Position numbers and translations under genes: made by a program. Positions 25,579 to 34,738 of a DNA stretch of 64,000 nt are shown one piece after another; within the stretch, counting starts at the first letter, position 1, and the number at the start of each line of letters is the position of its first letter. The notes under the pieces are model-generated. The model had not been told where the DNA came from. It made no database searches and saw nothing but the letters and a program-made list of their open reading frames with translations. Source of the stretch: Treponema sp. (GTDB taxonomy: Bacteria > Spirochaetota > Spirochaetia > Treponematales > Treponemataceae); the NCBI GenBank assembly GCA_017940255.1, contig JAGAZB010000046.1:35466-99465 (forward strand), read 5' to 3'.

Positions 25579-26904
25579 ATGAAAAGTGTAAAAAATTTGT
25601 TGTGGTTTGTCTTAGGACTTTTTGTTTTTGTTTTGACTGGTTGTCAAGAACCTAAGGAAGAACTGGGAGGTATTACTCTCAAATATGATAAATCTGTTTA
25701 CAATGTTTCTATGAAAAAAGCTTTGGAAGCAAGTAGTGATTTTGTAAAACAGTCTGTAAAATCACAAAATTCTAGAGAAGCATTTGTTGAGCTTACCGAA
25801 GAAGATTCCTGGCAAGGTTATATTGAGAATGAATATGGAAAAAACTGGAACGTTCCTTCGAATATTTATGGAACAAGCTTGGAAACCGCTGACAATGTGC
25901 TGAAGATAAATGGCGAAGAGCTTGGAAGCCTGCAGGAAATGGTATTCCATAAGGATGAAAATGGCAATTTTGTAAAGGCTGTATTCCAGTATAAAGACCA
26001 TCTTTATTATGTTCTTGATTATAAGGCTGGTAACGGCAGTTATTTAGTTCTTTCTTCTGAAGATGATTATGACCATATCTGTTTTACACAGGATGGAAAA
26101 ACTAATAGGCCAGAATTTTCAAATTTTAAAATTTGGGTTTGGGATTATACAGCAGACGGTCAGTTGTACAGAAGAGGAAACCTTGGTTATGCCTATACTT
26201 TAAGAAATGTTGAGATGTTGGATGGAAGCTTTGCTACAGTAACAGTTTCCGGCTTTAATTATTATCATTATGGTTTTAGAGTTTGGATTAAAGAAACTGA
26301 TGGTACTAGTGAAAAGCCTGAATATACAGAAAATGAGGAAGAAGAAAACCAGGTTTATGTACCAGAAGTTTTAAATGATTTTGTAACAGATGGTTCAGAG
26401 GATTTTATATATAAGGTTGTAAACAACACAAGTGGAAAACTTACTGTTGCAAACTATATTCGTGATGTTAATATGCAGACCAAAGAAACAGTATTATCAA
26501 AAATTGCTGTTTCAGAAGATGTTGTAATTGAACAGGGTGATTCTTACGAGTTTAAATATAATTTGAACACATTGATGAATAAATATGGTGCAGATAAATG
26601 GATTGGATGTAACTTCTTCCCAGAGGGAAAATGGCTTTGCAATGGTTGGGAAAATTCATTTGATTATGCATACAATATACATACTGTAACAGTTACAGAT
26701 TCAGAAGATGCAAAGTACTGTATGGATGCCGTTAATTCATGGCAGGTTATTGATAAGGAATTGTCAAATGTAAATGTACAGACTTTTGTAAACGCCGTTT
26801 ATTCAGAAAATTATTCAGATGGCTGGCTTGTTGATATTCCTACCACAGAAACAACAAATGGAAGGTTACAGAAATGTGGTTCTATTCAACTGGAGATAAA
26901 CTGA
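25579..26904 (+). CDS. Secreted lipoprotein of unknown function, probably frameshifted near its 3' end
   Basis: This 441-residue product has a lipoprotein signal peptide (FVLTGCQEP). Two beta-rich regions rich in Tyr, Trp, Asn and acidic residues suggest a surface carbohydrate- or protein-binding role. I do not recognise a family. A -10-like TATAAT (25534-25539) and GGAGG precede it. The frame ends with CGSIQLEIN, while the overlapping -1 frame continues with protein-like sequence for about 100 residues. That points to a frameshift at the run around 26851-26861. It is followed by the four-repeat secreted protein. Confidence 0.75.
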   Translation: MKSVKNLLWFVLGLFVFVLTGCQEPKEELGGITLKYDKSVYNVSMKKALEASSDFVKQSVKSQNSREAFVELTEEDSWQGYIENEYGKNWNVPSNIYGTSLETADNVLKINGEELGSLQEMVFHKDENGNFVKAVFQYKDHLYYVLDYKAGNGSYLVLSSEDDYDHICFTQDGKTNRPEFSNFKIWVWDYTADGQLYRRGNLGYAYTLRNVEMLDGSFATVTVSGFNYYHYGFRVWIKETDGTSEKPEYTENEEEENQVYVPEVLNDFVTDGSEDFIYKVVNNTSGKLTVANYIRDVNMQTKETVLSKIAVSEDVVIEQGDSYEFKYNLNTLMNKYGADKWIGCNFFPEGKWLCNGWENSFDYAYNIHTVTVTDSEDAKYCMDAVNSWQVIDKELSNVNVQTFVNAVYSENYSDGWLVDIPTTETTNGRLQKCGSIQLEIN

Positions 26905-27179
26905 TTTACAATGCTGCAAATATTTTTGATTGTTCAACTCTAGAAGAAAAGCTTCAGGAAAAAATTCCAGATTGTAAATTGTGGATTTCAGCCTTTGCAA
27001 AAAACTCTTATACAGGTTGGATGCCTAATAATGCTAATTATGCTTTATGCCTGCGCCTGGAAAGCAAGAACTGCAATGTACAGAATGTATGGTGCGAAAC
27101 TGTAGATACAAATACATTGAAAGAAGTTTATAAAATGATGGAAGATAGTGCTTCTAATTTAATACGTAACAATCAGTAA
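26874..27179 (+). pseudogene. Displaced C-terminal part of the preceding lipoprotein (or a coupled small ORF)
   Basis: This 101-residue frame overlaps the previous one by 31 bp. It has no signal peptide, and the upstream codons in the same frame (reading NNKWKVTE) join smoothly to MWFYSTGDKL. That suggests it is the original C-terminus cut off by a 1-nt indel. GGAAGG lies 8 nt before the ATG at 26874, so independent coupled translation is possible. No classic slippery heptamer is present. Confidence 0.55.
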
Positions 27180-27201
27180 TTTAACAAGGGGTATATTCAA
27201 A

Positions 27202-29046
27202 ATGAAAAAAATAATTACTACATTATTGCTTTGTAGTCTTTGTGCGCTGACTTTTGCGGCACCAAAAAAGGGAAAAAGCAATAACATTAAGCTGGATCCT
27301 AAAAAGAAGTTTGCCATTGAAGGGGTGGAACTTGGCTCTTTAGAAGAGGCACAGGTTTGCGCTAGTGTAAATAACAAAGGCGAAATAATCTGGAATCAGG
27401 ATTGTGACTGGAATTTCTTCGCATGTGGTTGGGAACTGCGCGGCATAGATATGAGTAAATATGCCGGTCTTAAATTTGAACTGGCATCATCAATGGAGCA
27501 GAGGGTTAGAATTAAGGTTGAAAATCCTGCCTGTACAGGAACATCTGCCGTTGTTTTTGATGAAAATAAACAGGCCTATGTCTTTTTTAATGGATCTAAT
27601 GCTTCATGGCATGAAGGAGATGCCTGGACTGATATAAATAAACCAGACCCGGCAGAAGGATATAAAATTTTTGTTTCTATTGAAGCAAAAGACAAGGCAA
27701 TTAACACTGTATTTAAAAGTGTTGAGCTTCTTTCAAAAAAAGATTACCCGGATGCAGATGAATTGAAAATTCTTGGAGTACCTTTTGGAAGTCAGATTTG
27801 GAAAGCTCGTATTATCGGAAACGAAATAACCTGGCTAAAAGGCGATACTGGTGGTGATGCCGGATGGAATTTTGGGGGAATAGACCTTTCAGAATATGAC
27901 AGAGTCCGAATTGAGATTGAAAGCAATACAGCAGCTCATCTTGGTCTTAGAATTTGTGATAGCGAACATAATAACTGGCATGGTTATGATAATCAGATTG
28001 AGCCAAATGTTTATGAAGCAGATTTAAGAGGTGAAGGAGCATCCTGGCTTGGGGATAATGCTGGTCCATTAGATAAATCAAAAGGTTTACAAATCTTTTT
28101 GCAAACTTGGGATAGAAAAAAAGAAGAAAAGACCGTTGTAAAAAGCATTCAGTTTTTGAAGGGTAAACGTGTTGTAAATGAAAACCTTATGATTGAAGGA
28201 GCAGCTTTTGGTACTTGTGGCTGGGATTCTAATGTTTATGATGGCGGCGTTATTGAATGGAAAGGAGATGATAAATATGCAGGTGCCGGCTGGAATGTAA
28301 AAGGCGTAGACTTTTCAAAATATAAAAAAATCCGCATAGAATTATCACCAGAATCAGCAAATCTTCCTCTTGTGCTCAGATTTGCACAAAATTATGGAAA
28401 AAGCGAAAAGCAACTTTATCCGGTTGCTCCAAATGTGTTTGAGGCTAAGCTTGATGGTAGCGGTTATGATTTTATTTCTGGAAATGAAAAATGGGATGAT
28501 TCCATTGGCATTGAAGAAATATGTGTTCGTTTATGGGGAGCAAAAGCTGTAAAAGCTGGCGACAGAACCATTATAAAATCAGTTACTTTATTAAAAGAGG
28601 ATAATGAAATTCCTCAGCCAGAAAGACTTGTTTTGAACGGTGCAAAACTTGGTTCAAAAAAAGAGCGTGCATGGCTGGACGAAAACTTTGCAATCAACTG
28701 GTATAATGCAAAAACTGAATACTATATGTGTGGCTGGAAGCTTGAAAAACTGGACGGCGATATTCTTGAAATTAAAGTGACTTCTACAGATGTTCCGCTG
28801 CGCTTGAGAATTCGTGAATATGCAAACAGTAATGAGTCCAGCTGGTTAGATGATGGTACTCATATTTTCCGCATCAATCTGAAAGATAAAAAACAGGAAA
28901 GCAGAGGCAGCTGGAAGGTTTCTGAATGGAATAAGATGTCGAAAGAGTTTGATTTTTCACAGGGCTGTGAAATTGTTCTGGAACCTGTAAATGGGGTTTT
29001 CAAGGATGGCAAGAAGACTGTTGTGGAATATATTAAGGTTGAATAA
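27202..29046 (+). CDS. Secreted protein with four tandem beta-sandwich-like repeats
   Basis: This 614-residue protein has a signal peptide (LCALTFAAPKK). Four repeats of about 130-150 residues follow, starting near residues 40, 190, 330 and 480. Each opens with a G-[VA]-x-[LF]-G-[ST] motif (GVELGS, GVPFGS, GAAFGT, GAKLGS), then a Trp-containing strand and W-x-[LFV]-x-G-[IV]-D (GWELRGID, WNFGGID, WNVKGVD); the fourth is degenerate. Conserved Trp/Tyr and length resemble carbohydrate-binding beta-sandwich modules, but no catalytic domain is present. It may capture polysaccharide at the surface. It follows the lipoprotein gene by 22 bp, and a bidirectional terminator follows. Confidence 0.85.
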   Translation: MKKIITTLLLCSLCALTFAAPKKGKSNNIKLDPKKKFAIEGVELGSLEEAQVCASVNNKGEIIWNQDCDWNFFACGWELRGIDMSKYAGLKFELASSMEQRVRIKVENPACTGTSAVVFDENKQAYVFFNGSNASWHEGDAWTDINKPDPAEGYKIFVSIEAKDKAINTVFKSVELLSKKDYPDADELKILGVPFGSQIWKARIIGNEITWLKGDTGGDAGWNFGGIDLSEYDRVRIEIESNTAAHLGLRICDSEHNNWHGYDNQIEPNVYEADLRGEGASWLGDNAGPLDKSKGLQIFLQTWDRKKEEKTVVKSIQFLKGKRVVNENLMIEGAAFGTCGWDSNVYDGGVIEWKGDDKYAGAGWNVKGVDFSKYKKIRIELSPESANLPLVLRFAQNYGKSEKQLYPVAPNVFEAKLDGSGYDFISGNEKWDDSIGIEEICVRLWGAKAVKAGDRTIIKSVTLLKEDNEIPQPERLVLNGAKLGSKKERAWLDENFAINWYNAKTEYYMCGWKLEKLDGDILEIKVTSTDVPLRLRIREYANSNESSWLDDGTHIFRINLKDKKQESRGSWKVSEWNKMSKEFDFSQGCEIVLEPVNGVFKDGKKTVVEYIKVE

Positions 29047-29108
29047 ATAGAGTTTTCCGGCTTTTACCGGACAAAGAGAGAGTTATAAAAGAGAGAGTTA
29101 AAAAAAGG

Positions 29109-29162
29109 CCTTCCCGTGAGTGTTTGACAGGTATGAGTTACACTCCCGGGAAGGTTTTTTTT
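29109..29162. terminator. Bidirectional intrinsic terminator
   Basis: CCTTCCCGTGAGTGT (29109-29123) pairs with ACACTCCCGGGAAGG (29140-29154), 14 of 15 matches. T8 follows on the plus strand and A7 precedes the stem, so it can also end the convergent minus-strand gene. Confidence 0.9.
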
Positions 29163-29170
29163 ATAGTAAA

Positions 29171-32100
29171 TTATAATGCTACTTCCACTACAATTTCTTT
29201 GATTTTGCCGTTGCGGGCAAAAAGATCTGCAGTTTCTGCGGCTGTAAGGCTTGTGCCATCGTGCTGAGTTCCGTTTACTATAATTACAGGCTTTGTGTTA
29301 GTCAGCTTGTAAGTTACCGGAGTGCCGCACCAGGTAAAGCGCAATGTACCTTTCTTGCTGCCGTCTTCAAAGAATTCAGATTTCTTCAAAATTACAGGAT
29401 TAAAGCTTGCGCAGCCGTTTACAATGTCTACGCCAAGTTCACCCCAGCGGGTAAGAACTTCTTCTTTTACCTGACCGGTCATACCAGGCTGTTTTGCTCC
29501 CTGACCGTTTGGTGTATGAGAGTATGGGTCAGCCGGGAAGGCACCATAAATTTCAGCTTCCTTGTTAAAGCCAATTCCTGAGCGAACTTCGTAGTAGGTA
29601 GCTGTAAGGGCTTCAATAGTTGCCTTGTCTGCACCAGCCTTAATAGCTGCAAAGGTGTTTTCCTGAGCGGCAAGCAAAAGTTTTGAAACCATGTGCCAGT
29701 AGATGCTTCCAAGTCCTTCGTAAGCGTAGAAGGTTCCACTGCGGCCTGTAAAGCTCTGGTGGTTGAAAGTCTTTTCGTAAAGAGCCTTGAGGGCAGAAAG
29801 TTCGCCTGCGTCTGGACGGGCTGCGTCCGGGAGAGCATTGCAGAGTCTTTCCAGGAAGCTTACATTGCGGAATTCACCGTTGAAGTGCCAGATTCCATTG
29901 CAATCTTTTTGTAAAATTGAGTTTCCTGTGCGTTCAATAAGTGCCTTAAACTGAGCTGCGTCTGCTTCGCTAACACAGTTTTTCTTTTCGAATTCGGCAA
30001 GCTCTTTGTTAGGGTAGAGCATGTATGAATTCTGACGAGGCTCGTACATCTTGCTTGTGCGAAGTGCTTTGAGTACGCTAAGTGCTTCTTCCGGCTTAAG
30101 AAGGCCGGCAGAAAGCAGGGCAACCTGACCTTCCAGCATCTCCTGTAAATACTCAATTTCCATCTTATTGCCAGAAATTTTCATTGTATTATAAGCGTGA
30201 TAGAGGCCATCGCTGCGTTTGTTCAAAGCGATAGTTGTTTTAATATGAGAGAGAATTTCGTTCAAAATTGAAAGAATTTCGCTCTTTTTAAGGGCTTTTT
30301 CGCTATTTCCGTAGCCATTTTTGTATAAATTTGTGCGTTCTGCTTCAAAAATTGCGCCTTCGGCATCTGTAAAGTTTTTGCGCAAAACTGCATCGCCGGC
30401 GGCTTTTTCTGCAGGGGTGTCTGCATAAAGTTTACCGAGGGCTGCGAAGCATTCGGCAACGTCTGAAGGCAGAGAGAATTCTGCAGCATCAGATGATTCA
30501 AAAAGGCCGATTAAGTAAGCAACAAAGCGGTGCAGGTAGTAAAGAGTTACCATAGAAAGTCCGTAACCTGCAAGAGCGTTGTTTGCATCGTTCCATTCAG
30601 GACGCTGAGTGTTCAGCCAGATTCCGCCGCCAGGAACAAAGTTTGCCATTTTGGCAATCACAACCTGGAGAAGCTTTGTAGCAAGAGTAACAAGTGCAAC
30701 ATCACCCTGGCCGGCTTTTCCGCTTGCTGTTACAAGTTTTGCGTCAGAACCTGCGCTTGCGGCCAAATCTTTAAGCTGATTGCTCAATTCGCGGTCAAAA
30801 TAAATTGTATTGCGTGGATCTGCTTCAATTTCTGCGTAAGTTTTAATTCTGTAAGGAACATTAGAGCTTGCATAAATTTTTTTGTTAAGTTCGCTGACAA
30901 GCTGGTTTTTGTTTAATTTTCCATAAACTTCCAGCAGTTTTTGAAGATAAATTACCTGATGATCGCCCCAGTAACCAATCTGAGCCCAAGGATTATCTGG
31001 ATCTGGAATTTCCCAGTCTATTCCTTCGCGGGAAATGCGGTATGGGTTGAAGCCATCGATAGTCATGGCGTTCAGGAATTTTGCAGTCATGTTTTTAATG
31101 TACTGAGGATAAGACCAGGCAAGTGCTTCCCAGTTCTGGAAGATGTCGCGCCAGTTTCCTTCGTAGTTCAAAATTGGGTTGCCGTTGTCGTCGCGCAGGT
31201 GAATGTTAAAGCGGTTCCATGGGCGGCTTGGGTCGCCGTGGCGGCGGCTGAAGGTAAGTGGCATGTATTCGTAGAAGAGGCGTGAAAGCTGAGGGTTCAT
31301 TTCTTTCTGAACGGCAGCTTCCAGCTGGGCATAATTTACAAAGCCATCTTTATCAGCATCTTTTTCTGCTGCTTTTGCGGCTTTTTCCGCAAGCTTTACA
31401 AGGGCTTTGCTGCGCTGGCTAACTCCTTTTACAAAGTCGGCAAGGTTGATTTTTCCACCGTTTGCAAAGAAACCACCGCGCATAATGTTGAACATTACGT
31501 TTTCTGAGTGATGAACACAGGTCATGGTTTCTGCACTTTCCTGGCAGCCGTCTGCTTCGGCAATGTAGGTTTCCATCAGCTTTTTGCCTTCGGCAATGTC
31601 TGCTTCAAGAGCCGCTGCCAGAGCTTTGCGGTCGGCAAGTTCTTTTTTAAGCTCTGCGATTTTTGCGGCGTTCAGGCGGGTGTCGAAAACCTGGTACCAG
31701 CTGGCGGAAGATTGTCCGGCTCGACCGGACAATGACAGAGTACGGCAGATGTAGGCGGCAGGGCGTTTTCCTTTTACAACATTAACGCTTTCTACGCAGC
31801 CAGTGTTTGCGAACTGAAGAGGTGCGTCTGGTGAAAGTTTAAGTGCGTCGTCTGTAGAGAACCAGCAGGTATTTGCAAAAAGACCTTCGCTTGGTTCTGC
31901 CTTATCTGTAACGATAGATGAAACGGCAAAAATTGCTAAGTTCGATTCTGAATCTAAATCTGTTTTTTTGTAGGCGTCCAGAAGTACGCTGTTATTGTTC
32001 TGGAAGTCTGCAGTAACGCAGGCTGGCAGAATGTTGCGGCAGCCATCCAGTACGCACACATTTACGGCCTGTTCACCAAGATTTGTAATTACAGCCTTGC

Positions 32101-32563
32101 GAACAAGACCATATTTTGCAGAAGAGGTCCAGCCATAACGGAAGGCAAGCTGTAAATCATTATTGATTTCTTCAAACCAAACTTCAGTTCCGGCAGCATT
32201 CTTGTAAATGTTGCGGGTAATGTTTTTTTCCGCCATTTGACGAAGGGCAGGGCTTGCACTTAAAGAAGCAAAAGGTTCCCAGAGAACAGCACCATCAGCG
32301 ACTTTGCTGCCTTCTACGCGAATTGCGGTGTAGGCACCTGTATAAGATTTTGCGTCAGAAACCTTATCTGCTGTGTAATATGGAAAAACTGCATGATCGC
32401 AATCGATGCGGCCGGCAGTAACTCCTCCCTGAGACCAGCAGAAATTCCATATATCGGAAGAGCTTGTGATGGTCATAAAAAAGTCTTCCATCTGGTCGTA
32501 ATTTTCAATTTTGTAGAACTGTTCACCATCGAGTGTAGTGAAGTAGCCTTTTGCTTTTTTCAT
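29171..32563 (-). CDS. Large cytoplasmic (alpha/alpha)-barrel-like carbohydrate-active enzyme, family not assigned
   Basis: This 1,130-residue protein has no signal peptide. An N-terminal beta-rich domain (about 1-330) is followed by a helical region with RPWNRFNIHLRDDNG, NYEGNWRDIFQNWEALAWSYP and WEIPDPDNPWAQIGYWGDHQ. These recall the six-hairpin glycosidase/phosphorylase fold (GH94/GH36-like), but I cannot name the family. DADKDGFVNYAQLE resembles a calcium loop. The start at 32563 has AGAGGTG upstream; the longer frame crosses a GC-rich repeat and is rejected. Around residues 276-286 (TLSLSGRAGQ) the frame runs through a family B palindrome. It is divergent from sugar ABC genes, so it probably processes the imported glycan. 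Confidence 0.75.
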   Translation of the reverse strand: MKKAKGYFTTLDGEQFYKIENYDQMEDFFMTITSSSDIWNFCWSQGGVTAGRIDCDHAVFPYYTADKVSDAKSYTGAYTAIRVEGSKVADGAVLWEPFASLSASPALRQMAEKNITRNIYKNAAGTEVWFEEINNDLQLAFRYGWTSSAKYGLVRKAVITNLGEQAVNVCVLDGCRNILPACVTADFQNNNSVLLDAYKKTDLDSESNLAIFAVSSIVTDKAEPSEGLFANTCWFSTDDALKLSPDAPLQFANTGCVESVNVVKGKRPAAYICRTLSLSGRAGQSSASWYQVFDTRLNAAKIAELKKELADRKALAAALEADIAEGKKLMETYIAEADGCQESAETMTCVHHSENVMFNIMRGGFFANGGKINLADFVKGVSQRSKALVKLAEKAAKAAEKDADKDGFVNYAQLEAAVQKEMNPQLSRLFYEYMPLTFSRRHGDPSRPWNRFNIHLRDDNGNPILNYEGNWRDIFQNWEALAWSYPQYIKNMTAKFLNAMTIDGFNPYRISREGIDWEIPDPDNPWAQIGYWGDHQVIYLQKLLEVYGKLNKNQLVSELNKKIYASSNVPYRIKTYAEIEADPRNTIYFDRELSNQLKDLAASAGSDAKLVTASGKAGQGDVALVTLATKLLQVVIAKMANFVPGGGIWLNTQRPEWNDANNALAGYGLSMVTLYYLHRFVAYLIGLFESSDAAEFSLPSDVAECFAALGKLYADTPAEKAAGDAVLRKNFTDAEGAIFEAERTNLYKNGYGNSEKALKKSEILSILNEILSHIKTTIALNKRSDGLYHAYNTMKISGNKMEIEYLQEMLEGQVALLSAGLLKPEEALSVLKALRTSKMYEPRQNSYMLYPNKELAEFEKKNCVSEADAAQFKALIERTGNSILQKDCNGIWHFNGEFRNVSFLERLCNALPDAARPDAGELSALKALYEKTFNHQSFTGRSGTFYAYEGLGSIYWHMVSKLLLAAQENTFAAIKAGADKATIEALTATYYEVRSGIGFNKEAEIYGAFPADPYSHTPNGQGAKQPGMTGQVKEEVLTRWGELGVDIVNGCASFNPVILKKSEFFEDGSKKGTLRFTWCGTPVTYKLTNTKPVIIVNGTQHDGTSLTAAETADLFARNGKIKEIVVEVAL
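31710..31737. repeat. Family B palindrome inside a coding sequence
   Basis: ATTGTCCGG-CTCGA-CCGGACAAT followed by GACA matches the intergenic copies at 11147 and 53584. Here it lies in frame within the large enzyme gene. Confidence 0.85.
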
Positions 32564-32588
32564 ATTCACCTCTAAAAATAAAGTTTCA

Positions 32589-32688
32589 GCGGGGGGGGGT
32601 GCGGGGGTGTCCCCCGCTAGAAGGGGTAGCGCGCAACGAAGTGCGCCCGAGGGGTAAACAGCTTCGCTGTTTTGACTTTCCCCTCCCA
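32589..32688. repeat. GC-rich interspersed element with G9 tract, copy 1
   Basis: This roughly 100-bp GC-rich element lies in the divergent promoter region between the large enzyme and the ABC permease. It shares blocks such as GAAGGGGTAGCG and a CTTTCCCC-type end with the element at 55791-55890. It contains a run of nine G (32591-32599) 28 bp from the enzyme's start codon. Confidence 0.7.
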
Positions 32689-32802
32689 CTCCCACTTATT
32701 TACCATCACAACCTACCCGAACAAAGTGTGTAAATCAAGTAAAAATATCAGGAAATTCCAGAAAAACCGAAAAGATTCCACCTTTCTGAAAATTTACAAA
32801 CT

Positions 32803-32830
32803 TTTCAGACTGTATAAGTGCGTCTATACT
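32803..32830 (+). promoter_or_regulatory. Putative promoter of the sugar ABC operon
   Basis: TTTTCA (32803-32808), a 16-nt spacer and TATACT (32825-32830) precede the first permease ATG by 24 bp. The -35 is weak, as expected for a regulated gene. Confidence 0.4.
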
Positions 32831-32854
32831 CCACAATGTAAGCGAGGTACTGTC

Positions 32855-33826
32855 ATGAAACAGAAAGATAACGAATTGCAGCTGCTTCCTAAGAAAACAT
32901 TCTGGGCACGGTTGCGTGAAGAAAAATACTTACAGATTATGGCTCTCCTGGGCATCGTATGGATGTTGATTTTTAACTACATCCCTATGTACGGAATTTT
33001 GATTGCCTTTAAGAAAAACTTTTTTATAACCACACCATTGTTCAGCAAGAAGTTTTTTACAACTCCTTGGGCAACGAATCATGGATTCCAGCACTTCCTG
33101 GAATTCTTTAAGGACGATGAATTTTTCAATGTTATGGGAAATACCTTGGGAATCAGTATTTTGAAGCTGGCTTTCAACTTTACTCTCCCAATTGTGTTTG
33201 CACTTCTTTTGAATGAAGTTAGAAACATGAGATTCAAGAAAGCAATTCAGACAATTACTTATATGCCACACTTCCTTTCTTGGGTAGTTCTTGGCGGTAT
33301 TCTTACTACATGGCTTGGTGAAGGTGGTCTGTTCAATGAACTTCTGATTAAGATGGGAGTTCTTAAAGAAGGTGTTGCTTTCCTGGCTTATCCTAAATAT
33401 TTCTGGGCTATTACTGTTCTTTCAGATTTGTGGAAGGAATTGGGATGGTCTGCAATCATTTATCTTGCTGCTATTTCTGGTATTGATCAGGAAATGTATG
33501 AGGCTGCAAGGGTTGATGGTGCAAGCCGCTGGAAGCAGATTTGGACAATCACTCTGCCTTCTATTGCTCCTACAGTAACAATCATGTTCATTCTTGCTGT
33601 TGGTGGTCTTTTGAACTCTAACTTTGATCAGATCTTGGTTTTGAATAATCCTTTAAATGCTCCACGTAGTAATGTAATTGATATCTTCGTATATCAGACT
33701 GCTATGCGCGGTATGAGATATTCATATGCTTCGGCAATTGGTTTGTTTAAGTCGGTGATTGCATTCATTCTGCTCTTTATTGCAAATCAGGTAACTAAAA
33801 AGCTGAACGACACTTCGTTGTTCTAA
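32855..33826 (+). CDS. Sugar ABC transporter permease (LplB type)
   Basis: This 323-residue inner-membrane permease has six TM helices. The binding-protein-dependent transport motif EAARVDGASRWKQIWTITLPSI is where the ATPase docks. The sequence fits the LplB/YteP group that imports oligosaccharides. A long in-frame extension upstream runs through a repeat, so the ATG at 32855 with GAGG 7 nt upstream is used. No ATPase gene is present, which is usual because such systems share an MsmX-like ATPase. Confidence 0.92.
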   Translation: MKQKDNELQLLPKKTFWARLREEKYLQIMALLGIVWMLIFNYIPMYGILIAFKKNFFITTPLFSKKFFTTPWATNHGFQHFLEFFKDDEFFNVMGNTLGISILKLAFNFTLPIVFALLLNEVRNMRFKKAIQTITYMPHFLSWVVLGGILTTWLGEGGLFNELLIKMGVLKEGVAFLAYPKYFWAITVLSDLWKELGWSAIIYLAAISGIDQEMYEAARVDGASRWKQIWTITLPSIAPTVTIMFILAVGGLLNSNFDQILVLNNPLNAPRSNVIDIFVYQTAMRGMRYSYASAIGLFKSVIAFILLFIANQVTKKLNDTSLF

Positions 33827-33840
33827 GATGGAGGATGAAA

Positions 33841-34725
33841 ATGGGACACTCAAGATTAAATAGAATAACAATCGGTGATGTGGTAATCGGTGCAATAATG
33901 GTATTACTTTGCTTCCTGGCACTTTACCCAGTTTGGTATACAGTAATTATTTCTTTTAATGATTCAAACGATGCTCTTCGTGGTGGAATCTACTGGTTGC
34001 CTAGAAAGTTTAGTATTGAAAGCTACAAAACAGTTTTCCAGGATAAAACAATTATCCGTGCCTTTATGGTAACTGTTTTAAGAACTTTGATTGGTACTGT
34101 TACAAGCGTTTTCTTTACTGCAATGGTTGGTTACGCTTTTTCTAAAAAGCACATTATGGGAAATAAGGTTTATACAATCATCGGAACTATAACAATGTTC
34201 TTTGGTGGTGGACTTATTCCTTACTTCATTACGTTGAAGAACCTGGGACTTTATAACAACTTCCTAGTTTATATCATTCCTAGCTTGTTCAACTTTTATA
34301 ACATGATAATCTTCATGTCATTCTTCAGAGAACTGCCTGCTGGCCTTGAGGAATCTGCAAAACTCGATGGCGCAAATGACATGGTGATTTTTATAAAAAT
34401 TATTATTCCTTTATCCATGCCTGTACTTGCAACTATAGCTTTGTTCAACGGAGTTGGCCATTGGAACGACTACTTTGCCGGAGTTATGTACATCAATGAT
34501 GCAGAACTTCAGCCGATTCAAACCTACCTGTATCGTGTAGTTGCCAGTGCATCCGCTTCCAAAGCTGTAGTTGCTATGCCGGCTGGTGTTGCTGCACAGC
34601 AGGTAAGCTCGCAGTCGGTAAGACTTGCAACAATGGTTGTAACAACCTTCCCGATTATGTGTGTTTACCCATTCCTGCAGAAATACTTTGTTAAGGGAAT
34701 GCTTATCGGATCAATTAAGGGTTAA
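33841..34725 (+). CDS. Sugar ABC transporter permease (LplC/YtcP type)
   Basis: This 294-residue second permease has six TM helices and the EAA-type motif ESAKLDGANDMVIFIKIIIPLS. GGAGG sits 7 nt before the ATG at 33841; the ATG at 33835 is too close to that site. It starts 14 bp after the first permease gene, and the two should form the membrane channel of one importer. Small hairpins separate it from the binding-protein gene. Confidence 0.92.
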   Translation: MGHSRLNRITIGDVVIGAIMVLLCFLALYPVWYTVIISFNDSNDALRGGIYWLPRKFSIESYKTVFQDKTIIRAFMVTVLRTLIGTVTSVFFTAMVGYAFSKKHIMGNKVYTIIGTITMFFGGGLIPYFITLKNLGLYNNFLVYIIPSLFNFYNMIIFMSFFRELPAGLEESAKLDGANDMVIFIKIIIPLSMPVLATIALFNGVGHWNDYFAGVMYINDAELQPIQTYLYRVVASASASKAVVAMPAGVAAQQVSSQSVRLATMVVTTFPIMCVYPFLQKYFVKGMLIGSIKG

Positions 34726-34738
34726 TGAGGTAAAGCTA

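Noticed and set aside
26851..26904. Programmed -1 ribosomal frameshift in the split lipoprotein gene
   Set aside because: No X-XXY-YYZ slippery heptamer and no clear downstream structure. An indel or sequencing error is simpler.
29261..32575. Several open frames on the plus strand opposite the large enzyme gene
   Set aside because: They have no ribosome-binding sites or protein-like composition and are shadows of a long minus-strand gene with clear motifs.
32564..32695. N-terminal extension of the large enzyme
   Set aside because: The extra codons read through a GC-rich interspersed repeat (Pro/Ala-rich nonsense) and have no ribosome-binding site; AGAGGTG marks the start at 32563.
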